Assembly: GCA_012520505.1 (NCBI GenBank)
Contig: JAAYOC010000036.1
Coordinates: 50,937-114,936 of the forward strand
Source: Oscillospiraceae bacterium
GTDB lineage: Bacteria > Bacillota > Clostridia > Oscillospirales > Acutalibacteraceae
Direction of reading: 5' to 3'
Length of the DNA: 64,000 nucleotides
Below, in pieces: positions 49,262 through 57,567 of the stretch (position 1 is the first letter of the stretch; the number at the start of each line of letters is the position of its first letter). The position numbers and the translations under genes were made by a program. The notes below the pieces were generated by a model. The model saw nothing but the letters and a program-made list of their open reading frames with translations, was not told the DNA's origin and did not search any database.

Positions 49262-49420
49262 TATTTATCAGTTCATTAGTTTACTAATTTATTGTTTTGT
49301 CAGCTCATTAATTTACTAATTCATTATTTTGTAAGCTTATTAGTTTACTAATTCATCAACTGACTAACTTGCTAATTCGTTACCGACTGCTAATTTGCTA
49401 ATTCATTACACTATTGATTT
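49262..49420. repeat. ~32-bp degenerate AT-rich tandem repeats between recO and mutS2
   Basis: AATTAGTAAAYTAATGARCTGAYAAAA-like units, ~5 copies on minus strand. Confidence 0.75.
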
Positions 49421-49438
49421 ATCAACCCGCCATATGTC

Positions 49439-50191
49439 TTATATACTAGGAATAGAAAGTGATTTTAAAAAATCAAGTGTTTTAAAATGTCGTCCTGTAT
49501 GCTCAAGTGCAAAAGCTTCTGCTACTGTTGCTAATTCTTTTTCTGCATCCGGCGTCAATTCAAAATCATATATTTTTTTAGCATCGCTATAAATTATATG
49601 ACGCATTGCTGTCAAAGTGCTGATTGAAATTGGATATTGAGACAAATCCGGATGTCCGCAACCGGCACAACAAAATGTGCCGGATTTTATGTTGAAATAA
49701 ACTGTTTCCGCTTCAAACTCACCACATTTTGAACAGGCAACAAGGTCAGGCATATAACCTGCAATTGATAATGCTCTAAGTTCCACAAGAGATTTTATAA
49801 ACGGAGCAGTTTTTTTCTTTTTTGAAAGTAAATATATTGAATTTAAAAGAAGTTTTAAAAGTTCCTCGCTATCTGCCGTTTCAGGAGCAAACTCACCAAC
49901 TAAATCTGCCAAATAAAAGGCTGTACTCAAATTATCAATATCTGAACGTAAACCAAAAAATACTTCCTTTTCAATTGCACTATTTACATTATATGCATCT
50001 TTTCCTTTGTAAAATACAAAATCTGAATATGCCAAAAGCTGTGTGCCGGCAAGATTTTTATTTTTTATACTTTTTGCTCCTGTTGCAAACGCACGAATAA
50101 CTCCGTACTTTGAAGTCAAAACAGTAATGAGGCGGTCTGACTCGCCAACATTTTGTTCTTTTATTACAAGGCCGTCTGTAATAATATGCAA
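49439..50191 (-). CDS. recO: DNA repair protein RecO
   Basis: RecO N-OB fold and CSKCGEFEAE...CCAGCG; TTG start preceded by GGAGGTGG preferred over the annotated ATG. Confidence 0.9.
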   Translation of the reverse strand: MHIITDGLVIKEQNVGESDRLITVLTSKYGVIRAFATGAKSIKNKNLAGTQLLAYSDFVFYKGKDAYNVNSAIEKEVFFGLRSDIDNLSTAFYLADLVGEFAPETADSEELLKLLLNSIYLLSKKKKTAPFIKSLVELRALSIAGYMPDLVACSKCGEFEAETVYFNIKSGTFCCAGCGHPDLSQYPISISTLTAMRHIIYSDAKKIYDFELTPDAEKELATVAEAFALEHTGRHFKTLDFLKSLSIPSI

Positions 50192-50256
50192 GTCTCCCAC
50201 CTCCGTTGTTACCATATTTTATATTTTGTATGATAAATAAATTGTTTCCGAGCGAT

Positions 50257-51153
50257 TTATTTATTGTCAAGACCGAAATTATGAATAAGTCCTTCTCTGT
50301 CTCTCCAGCCTTCTTTTACTTTTACCCAACACTGAAGATTTATATGACCACCAAAAAATTTTTCCATATCCTGTCTTGCATAGGTAGAAATTTTCTTAAG
50401 CATCTGTCCACCCTTGCCAATTATTATACCCTTGTGGCTATCTTTTTCACAATAAATAATTGCTTCTATATCAAGAATTTCTGAATTTTCTCTCTCCTTC
50501 ATTTTTTCTATACTTACTGCAATACCATGTGGTACTTCCTTATCAAGAAGTTTTAACATCTTTTCTCTGATTATTTCCCCTGCGATTACTCTTTCCGGTT
50601 GATCGGTTAAAGTATCCTCCGGGAAAAAATGAACCGATGATTGTGCCATTTTTTTAAGCTCATCCAAAATAATATCAACACCATCTCCTTTAACCGCTGA
50701 AATTGGAACGATTAAATGGAAATCATGAACTTTAGACAGCTCAGCAATTCTTGCTGCAAGAATACTTTTTTTCTCAAGAGTATCAATTTTATTTATTGCA
50801 AGAATTACGGGAATATCTTCTTTTTTCAATTTTTTAAGAAGTTCTTCTTCCTCTAGGCATAATCCCATGTTCGGTTCAATAACAAAAAGGCATACGTCTA
50901 CTCCGGCAATACTTTCAGACACAGCCCTTACCATCTTTTCTCCAAGCTTATTCTTTGGCCTATGAAAACCGGGAGTGTCAGTGAAAACCAGCTGACACTC
51001 TCCAATAGTCAATACACCTATAATTTTTGTTCTGGTCGTCTGTGGCCTATTTGAAACAATAGCCACTTTTTGGCCCAGCATCTTGTTTAGCAATGAAGAT
51101 TTGCCCACATTTGGACACCCTACTATTGCAACAAAAACCGTTGTAGTTGACAT
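50257..51153 (-). CDS. era: GTPase Era
   Basis: GCPNVGKSSLLN, DTPGFHRPK, NKID, KH domain IIIGKGGQMLKKI. Confidence 0.97.
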   Translation of the reverse strand: MSTTTVFVAIVGCPNVGKSSLLNKMLGQKVAIVSNRPQTTRTKIIGVLTIGECQLVFTDTPGFHRPKNKLGEKMVRAVSESIAGVDVCLFVIEPNMGLCLEEEELLKKLKKEDIPVILAINKIDTLEKKSILAARIAELSKVHDFHLIVPISAVKGDGVDIILDELKKMAQSSVHFFPEDTLTDQPERVIAGEIIREKMLKLLDKEVPHGIAVSIEKMKERENSEILDIEAIIYCEKDSHKGIIIGKGGQMLKKISTYARQDMEKFFGGHINLQCWVKVKEGWRDREGLIHNFGLDNK

Positions 51154-51155
51154 TT

Positions 51156-51659
51156 TTATTCTCCCATATAGTAACTTCCGTCTCTCTTTAAGCCAAGTTC
51201 TGTTAAAGCTTTTTCTTCCTTTTCTCTCATATAGAGTAAGTCAAGACCACCATTTTCATGATCATAACCTAAAAGATGAAGCATTGAATGAACTGTAAGG
51301 TAACCTACCTCACGCTGAAGGCTATGTCCATAACGTTCAGCTTGTTCTATTGCTTTCTCGATTGAAATTACAATGTCCCCAAGTTGTGCACTTCCGGTAT
51401 CGAGATTTACGTCATATGCTCCATCGACACCAAGAGGAAATGAAAGTACATCCGTTTCTTTATCTGTTTTTCTATATTTTTTATTGAGTTGACGAATCTT
51501 CTCATTGTCAACAAGCATCACAGATATTTCAGCATCACCGTCAAATTTTTCCATAACAAGCACTGCTGTACAACAACGACGAATCAACATACGGAGTCCT
51601 TTAGGCACTTTCACGGTTGTTTGCTCATCTGTGATTATGACCTTTACCTTGTTTGCCAT
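51156..51659 (-). CDS. ybeY: Endoribonuclease YbeY
   Basis: HSMLHLLGYDHENG, TDVLSFPL. Confidence 0.96.
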   Translation of the reverse strand: MANKVKVIITDEQTTVKVPKGLRMLIRRCCTAVLVMEKFDGDAEISVMLVDNEKIRQLNKKYRKTDKETDVLSFPLGVDGAYDVNLDTGSAQLGDIVISIEKAIEQAERYGHSLQREVGYLTVHSMLHLLGYDHENGGLDLLYMREKEEKALTELGLKRDGSYYMGE

Positions 51660-52626
51660 TAGTGCTACCCCCCATTTTTTTTGCATAATCCTCATATGCT
51701 TTTATAATTTCTCCCACTATATGATGTCTGACTACATCAGTTTCATTAAAACGAACAGTTGTTATACCATCTATATCTTTTAATATTTTAGCTGCTTCTT
51801 CAAGACCGGATTTTTTACCGGTTGGTAAATCTATCTGAGTAATATCACCGGTAACGACTACCTTTGAGCCATTGCCAAAACGTGTAAGAAACATCTTTAA
51901 TTGCTCTGTTGTCGTATTTTGAGCTTCATCAAGAATAATAAAACTTTCATCGAGAGTTCTTCCACGCATATAAGCGAGTGGAGCAACTTCTATAACCCCT
52001 CTCTCCATACCGCGCTGAAAACCATCAGCACCAAGAATTTCAAACAAACCATCATATAGAGGTTTCAAATATGGATCCACCTTTTGTTGAAGGTCACCCG
52101 GTAAAAAACCTAAATTCTCGCCCGCTTCTACCGCCGGACGCGTTAGAACAATTCTACTTACTTCTTTAGCTTTAAAAGCCTTAACCGCCATTGCTACAGC
52201 AAGATAAGTTTTACCTGTACCGGCAGGACCGATACCAAACACAACAGTATTGTCCCTTATAGCTTCCACATATTTTTTTTGACCAAAAGTCTTTGCACGA
52301 ACCGGTTTACCACTAGCAGTAATACAAATACAATCTGAGATAAGTTTATCTATTTCTGCGGTAGAGCCCTCTTTAGCAAGACTTATAGTATACCTTACAT
52401 TTTGTTCATCAAGTCTTTCTCCGTTTGAAAGAAGTTTGAGCATTTTTTCAAGTGCTTTGTAAGCATCTGATATTTTTTCTTCTTCGCCACTAAGTTTTAA
52501 AATGTTTTCTCTGGCAATGACAGTAACATCATATTCTTCTTCAAGTATTTTAATGTTTTTATCCAGACTTCCAAAAAGTCCTACTATGTCTGTACCTGTA
52601 TCAAAATGTATGATTTTCTCTGCCAT
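51625..52626 (-). CDS. PhoH family ATPase
   Basis: FGIGPAGTGKTYLAVAMAVKAF, LTRPAVEAGENLGFLPGDLQQKVDPYLKPLYD. Confidence 0.95.
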   Translation of the reverse strand: MAEKIIHFDTGTDIVGLFGSLDKNIKILEEEYDVTVIARENILKLSGEEEKISDAYKALEKMLKLLSNGERLDEQNVRYTISLAKEGSTAEIDKLISDCICITASGKPVRAKTFGQKKYVEAIRDNTVVFGIGPAGTGKTYLAVAMAVKAFKAKEVSRIVLTRPAVEAGENLGFLPGDLQQKVDPYLKPLYDGLFEILGADGFQRGMERGVIEVAPLAYMRGRTLDESFIILDEAQNTTTEQLKMFLTRFGNGSKVVVTGDITQIDLPTGKKSGLEEAAKILKDIDGITTVRFNETDVVRHHIVGEIIKAYEDYAKKMGGSTNGKQGKGHNHR

Positions 52627-52818
52627 TCCTCAATAAAACCCTCCAAAAAAATATCAACACCCCATATTATAATTTACTTTTAATAAAAAGTTAATAGACA
52701 TTTTAGCTAAAATTCACAGAATTTTCTTGTGAAGGGTATGTTATTGAACTTGATAATACCGCTATGTTATGTTATCATTTTTACGTAAATTTTTAGAAGA
52801 AATAGAGGAAAAATAGCT

Positions 52819-53034
52819 GTGAAAAAACTCTTCAATTTTAAAAAATCACCGGCATGTGAATACTGTGCTCATGGTCGTTTTACACCTGATAGTACAGCAA
52901 TTCTTTGTGTCAAAAAAGGGATAATGCTTCCTTCTTCACATTGTAAATTATTTAAATATGATGCATTAAAAAGAAGACCTAGGCAAGCCCCAAAAATTTC
53001 CACTGACTTTTCAGAAGAAGACTTTTCACTTTAA
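52819..53034 (+). CDS. Small four-cysteine protein, function unknown
   Basis: C-x2-C-x13-C-x11-C; SD GAGGAA, start GTG. Confidence 0.7.
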   Translation: MKKLFNFKKSPACEYCAHGRFTPDSTAILCVKKGIMLPSSHCKLFKYDALKRRPRQAPKISTDFSEEDFSL

Positions 53035-53052
53035 ACTTTAAGGAGATTTAAC

Positions 53053-54297
53053 ATGTCAATTTTTAGACCTTTTAAGGCCGTTCGTCCAACACCCGAATAT
53101 GCAAGCCAAGTTGCAGCTCTCCCTTATGATGTTATGACATCGGAAGAAGCAAGAAAAAAAGTAATTGGAAATCCATACTCTTTTCTTCATGTAGATAAGG
53201 CTGAAATAGATCTTCCGGTTGGAACTTACCTTTATGACGATATTGTTTATGAAACAGCAGCAAAAAATCTTGCTAAACTTGAATTAGACGGTATCTGTAA
53301 ACAAGATGAAACAGCTAATTTTTATATTTACCAGCAAACTATGAATGGTCGTATTCAAACCGGTCTTGTAGGTTGTGCTGCAATTGATGAATATATAAAC
53401 GGAAAAATTAAAAGACATGAACTTACTCGTGCTGATAAAGAAGCTGACCGCATCCGTCACGTTGATACCTGTAATGCAAACACAGGACCAATTTTTCTAA
53501 CTTACAAGGGACGAGTTGAAATTGACAACATAATTAACAACATAAAAACAACTCAATCGCCTGTTTATAATTTTGTGTCTGAAGGCGACATAGATAACAA
53601 AATTTGGGTTATAAGCGATGAAGCAACTATATTAAAACTTCAATCTCTCTTCTTAGATGTTGACGCCCTTTACATTGCAGATGGGCATCACAGATGTGCT
53701 TCTGCAGTAAAAGTCGGATTGAAAAGAAGAGAACAAAACCCGGCATATGATAACACTGAAGAATTTAACTTTTTCCTTGCAGTAGTATTTCCTAAAGATG
53801 AGCTTCATATTCTCGACTACAACCGAGTAATTGCCGATTTAAACGGAATGAGCAAAGAAGAATTCTTTGAAAAGATAAATGACAAGTTCCAAATTGAATC
53901 TTATCTCCAAGGAAAACCATATAAGCCGGAAGAACCACATACCTTTGGAATGTATATAGAAGGTAGCTGGTATAAGCTTACAGCAAAAAAAGGAACATAT
54001 GAAGAAAAAGATCCCGTAAAATCTCTTGATGTATCAATTCTTCAAGATAATTTAATTTCCCCTATTCTTGGAATTGATGATCCTCGTACAGATGAAAGAA
54101 TTGATTTTGTTGGTGGAATTCGTGGTCTTTTGGAACTCGAAAAAAGAGCAAACTCTGATATGGTTCTCGCATTTTCAATGTATCCAACACAACTTGATGA
54201 GCTTATTCGTATCGCTGATGCTAATGCACTCATGCCACCAAAATCAACTTGGTTTGAACCAAAACTTTTATCAGGACTCTTTGTCCATAAGCTATAG
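53053..54297 (+). CDS. DUF1015-like family protein
   Basis: FRPFKAVRPTPEYASQVAALPYDVM, IADGHHRCASA. Confidence 0.85.
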   Translation: MSIFRPFKAVRPTPEYASQVAALPYDVMTSEEARKKVIGNPYSFLHVDKAEIDLPVGTYLYDDIVYETAAKNLAKLELDGICKQDETANFYIYQQTMNGRIQTGLVGCAAIDEYINGKIKRHELTRADKEADRIRHVDTCNANTGPIFLTYKGRVEIDNIINNIKTTQSPVYNFVSEGDIDNKIWVISDEATILKLQSLFLDVDALYIADGHHRCASAVKVGLKRREQNPAYDNTEEFNFFLAVVFPKDELHILDYNRVIADLNGMSKEEFFEKINDKFQIESYLQGKPYKPEEPHTFGMYIEGSWYKLTAKKGTYEEKDPVKSLDVSILQDNLISPILGIDDPRTDERIDFVGGIRGLLELEKRANSDMVLAFSMYPTQLDELIRIADANALMPPKSTWFEPKLLSGLFVHKL

Positions 54298-54349
54298 AAA
54301 TTATTAAAATTGTAAAAATTAAGGTCATAAAGTCACACAGTCATAAAAA

Positions 54350-54453
54350 CTATAAAAATAACAAAGGTAAAAAAATAACAAAAATAACAAAGACAACAAG
54401 GATAATAAAAATAATAAAGATAACAAAGATGACAAAGATAACAAAGATAACAA
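54350..54453. repeat. 9-bp-period degenerate AT-rich tandem repeat (ataacaaag)
   Basis: aaagataacaaagatgacaaagataacaaagataac... Confidence 0.85.
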
Positions 54454-54484
54454 AAAACGCTGCACAATTTAGGTGCAGCGTTTT
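54454..54484. terminator. Bidirectional intrinsic terminator
   Basis: AAAACGCTGCAC aatttag GTGCAGCGTTTT. Confidence 0.88.
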
Positions 54485-54502
54485 ATTTTTTGTTCTTATT
54501 TA

Positions 54503-54844
54503 CTATCTCCAAACAACATCGTCTGTAGGAGCTATAACTCTATCATTTGTTGGTTGGCCTCCCACATGATTACGTGGTACAGAATGTTTATGTGTAACTT
54601 TATACTTATGAGGCACAGTATATTTGTGTGTTACTGTATACCTGTGTGGAACTTCCCTTGTTTTTTGACCTGGTGTCGGCCAAACAATAGGAGGTTTTTC
54701 CTTTTCTTCATAAATACCATCCCAACCATTGAGGAAAAAATCAATATAAGGATTTTCCTCTGCATTAAGACTGCAACCTGATAGTGAAAACACCATCATT
54801 ACAGAAATAAGAAGAGCAGCTAAACGTGACATTATTTTTTTCAT
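54503..54844 (-). CDS. Small lipoprotein with His-rich hexapeptide repeats
   Basis: Lipobox FSLSGC; VPHRYT VTHKYT VPHKYK VTHKHS VPRNH. Confidence 0.65.
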   Translation of the reverse strand: MKKIMSRLAALLISVMMVFSLSGCSLNAEENPYIDFFLNGWDGIYEEKEKPPIVWPTPGQKTREVPHRYTVTHKYTVPHKYKVTHKHSVPRNHVGGQPTNDRVIAPTDDVVWR

Positions 54845-54925
54845 ATTATTATGTCCTCCTCTATATGAGTCTATAAATCTACCTAAATTTTAACATAATC
54901 TTTTTTACTTGTCGAGTATGATGTT

Positions 54926-55002
54926 TGGTACGCCCGACCGGAGTTGAACCGGTGACCTCAAGAGTCGGAGTCTTGCGCTCTATCCAACTGAGCTACGGGC
55001 GC
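54926..55002 (-). tRNA. tRNA-Arg (anticodon CCG), CCA encoded
   Basis: Cloverleaf by eye: GCGCCCG acceptor, loop CTCCGAC, GGTTCAACTCC T-loop, 3' ACCA. Confidence 0.95.
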
Positions 55003-55036
55003 TAATACAAACTTAAAATTCAAACTACTTTACGCA

Positions 55037-55114
55037 AATCAATATACCCTGCAATTTTCTTATAACCAATTGATTTCTTATAACTAATCAATGTACCCTA
55101 TAATCCTCTTATAG
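55037..55114. repeat. Imperfect direct repeat spanning rfbB stop codon (23/29 nt)
   Basis: 55037-55065 vs 55086-55114; all 6 differences are transitions. Confidence 0.75.
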
Positions 55115-56109
55115 TTATTTAAATATTCCCCTGACAGAATATCCTTCCACCATTTTTCATTTTGTAAATACCAATCAATTGTTTTCTTAATTCCCTCTTC
55201 AAATGTGGTCTCTGGTTTCCAACCAAGTTCTTTTTCCATTTTAGATGCATCAATCGCATAACGAAGGTCATGACCGGGTCTATCTTTTACAAATTCTATC
55301 AAATCTTCAGACTTTCCAAGAACAGAAAGTAAGGTCTTCACAATTTCTAAATTTGTACGTTCAGTATTACCGCCAACATTGTAAACTTCACCGTCTTTGC
55401 CGTTATGAATAATACAATCAATCGCCTTACAATGATCAATTACATATAACCAATCTCTAACATTTTCTCCCTTTCCGTACACTGGAAGTTTTTTTCCTTC
55501 AACTGCATTTGCAATCATTAAAGGTATAAGTTTTTCAGGGAATTGATATGGTCCATAGTTATTAGAACAACGTGAAATTGTAACCGGTGTACCGTATGTT
55601 CTGTGATATGCCAAAACAAGCAAATCAGCAGAAGCTTTTGAAGCTGAATACGGACTACTTGCATGAATAGGTGTTTTTTCTGTAAAAAGAAGATCAGGTC
55701 TATCAAGCGGGAGGTCTCCATACACCTCATCAGTTGATATCTGATGAAAACGTTTTTTACCAAATTTATTGAAAGCATCAAGAAGTACAGATGTACCAAA
55801 TACATTACTTTTTATAAAAATGTCAGGTGTATCAATTGAACGGTCAACATGAGATTCAGCGGCAAAATTTACTACTATATCAAATTCTTCTTGATGAAAG
55901 AGTCTGTAGACCATTGACCTATCGGTTATATCACCTTTAAAAAATTTAAAACGCGGATTTTCAATAAGTGGTTCAAGTGTAGCTAAATTTCCCGCATAGG
56001 AAAGACAATCCAGGCAAACTATCTCTACATCAGGATATTTTTCTAACATATAGTAAATGAAGTTGCTTCCTATGAAACCCGCTCCACCTGTTACTAAAAT
56101 CTTTTTCAT
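55084..56109 (-). CDS. rfbB: dTDP-glucose 4,6-dehydratase
   Basis: VTGGAGFIGSNFIYYML, FAAESHVDRSI, SRCSNNYGPYQFPEKLIPLMI. Confidence 0.97.
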   Translation of the reverse strand: MKKILVTGGAGFIGSNFIYYMLEKYPDVEIVCLDCLSYAGNLATLEPLIENPRFKFFKGDITDRSMVYRLFHQEEFDIVVNFAAESHVDRSIDTPDIFIKSNVFGTSVLLDAFNKFGKKRFHQISTDEVYGDLPLDRPDLLFTEKTPIHASSPYSASKASADLLVLAYHRTYGTPVTISRCSNNYGPYQFPEKLIPLMIANAVEGKKLPVYGKGENVRDWLYVIDHCKAIDCIIHNGKDGEVYNVGGNTERTNLEIVKTLLSVLGKSEDLIEFVKDRPGHDLRYAIDASKMEKELGWKPETTFEEGIKKTIDWYLQNEKWWKDILSGEYLNNYKRIIGYID

Positions 56110-56111
56110 TT

Positions 56112-57125
56112 TTAAAACTCCTCGTTAATAGGCATAGTCGCCCTTGCATTTAAATCTATTTTAGCTAAATTACCTGCTTTGTATTCATAGAACGCTTGTG
56201 CGCCGACCATTGCGGCGTTATCTCCGCAAAGTGAAAGCTCCGGCATATAAAGTTCAAAGCCTTCCTCCTTGCAAAGTGTTGCAAATCTCTCCCGCAAAAC
56301 TGAGTTTGCAGACACACCGCCGGAAAGGACAATTTTTGTTATGCCGAGCTCTTTTGCCGCTTTTGACACGTTATCTGTCAAACAGTCAACAACGGCATTT
56401 ATAACTGCCGCTCCCATGTCGGCGACATCTACGGTCTCGCCTTTTTGTTCGTTATTATGAATCGTATTAATGACAAATGTCTTTAATCCTGAAAAACTAA
56501 AATCATAAGGCGAGCCGTCAACCTTTGGATGTGGCATTTTATATTTGGTAGGGTCTCCGTCCTTTGAAATATTATCTAAATTTACGCCTCCGGGATATGA
56601 TAGTCCTAAAGTCCTTGCAGATTTATCTAAACATTCACCTGCTGCATCATCTCTGGTACAGCCAATTACTTCATAATCTGTATATGATTTTACGCTTACT
56701 ATATGTGTATGTCCGCCGGATACAATTAAAGATAAAAACGGCGGTTCTAAATTCGGATAACAAATATAATTTGCAGCAACATGTGAACGTAAATGATGTA
56801 CCGGGATAAGTGGTTTGTTGTAGCGCATTGCAAGACCTTTTGCAAAATTTACTCCAACAAGCAACGCACCAATAAGGCCCGGTGCAGCTGTTACCGCAAC
56901 GGCGTCAATATCATCAATTGTTAAGTTTGCAATTCTAAAAGCTTCCTTAGTGAGTTTTGAAATTACCTCTACATGTCTTCTGGATGCAATCTCAGGTACT
57001 ACTCCGCCATAGAGCTTATGTTCTTCAATCTGCGATGCAATAACAGATGATAATATTTTTCTACCATCCTCTACCACTGCTACTGCGGTTTCATCACAGG
57101 AAGTCTCAATTGCTAAAATCTTCAT
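56112..57125 (-). CDS. tsaD: tRNA threonylcarbamoyladenosine biosynthesis protein TsaD
   Basis: AIETSCDETAVAVV, PGLIGALLVG, VSGGHTHIV. Confidence 0.97.
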   Translation of the reverse strand: MKILAIETSCDETAVAVVEDGRKILSSVIASQIEEHKLYGGVVPEIASRRHVEVISKLTKEAFRIANLTIDDIDAVAVTAAPGLIGALLVGVNFAKGLAMRYNKPLIPVHHLRSHVAANYICYPNLEPPFLSLIVSGGHTHIVSVKSYTDYEVIGCTRDDAAGECLDKSARTLGLSYPGGVNLDNISKDGDPTKYKMPHPKVDGSPYDFSFSGLKTFVINTIHNNEQKGETVDVADMGAAVINAVVDCLTDNVSKAAKELGITKIVLSGGVSANSVLRERFATLCKEEGFELYMPELSLCGDNAAMVGAQAFYEYKAGNLAKIDLNARATMPINEEF

Positions 57126-57129
57126 TTAC

Positions 57130-57564
57130 TTAAAACCTTCTTGTCATAATAAGTGCATCCTCATCCGGATCTCTATAAAATCCGGGTCTTACACCCTCTG
57201 AAATATAATCAAATTTTTTATATAAATTCTGTGCGCCGATATTTGAAAGACGAACCTCTAAAGTTATAAATTCTGCACCCATATCCTTGGCATTCTCAGT
57301 ACAGATAAAAACTAACGACGTGCCTATACCCAATCCCCTATTTGCCTTCGTTACGGCAATGTTTGTAATATATGCTTCACCGTTCACTATGTATGAACCA
57401 ATATAACCTATAACTTTTTCTTCATCAATCGCAACAAAGAAAAAAGCATTCGGGTTGTTTAAATATTCTTCAAAAGAAGCTTTTGACCAAGGTGTTGCAA
57501 AACATTCTACTTCCAGTTCAGCCAACGCATCAAGATGGGTTTCATCCATAGCAATAATTTTCAT
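57130..57564 (-). CDS. rimI: Ribosomal protein alanine N-acetyltransferase
   Basis: GNAT fold, NRGLGIGTSLV, adjacent to tsaD. Confidence 0.93.
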   Translation of the reverse strand: MKIIAMDETHLDALAELEVECFATPWSKASFEEYLNNPNAFFFVAIDEEKVIGYIGSYIVNGEAYITNIAVTKANRGLGIGTSLVFICTENAKDMGAEFITLEVRLSNIGAQNLYKKFDYISEGVRPGFYRDPDEDALIMTRRF

Positions 57565-57567
57565 ATT

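Noticed and set aside
50220-50270. ATAAATAAAT…ATTTATTTAT inverted repeat at the era 3' end
   Set aside because: Very AT-rich and partly within the era coding end; weak support as terminator.
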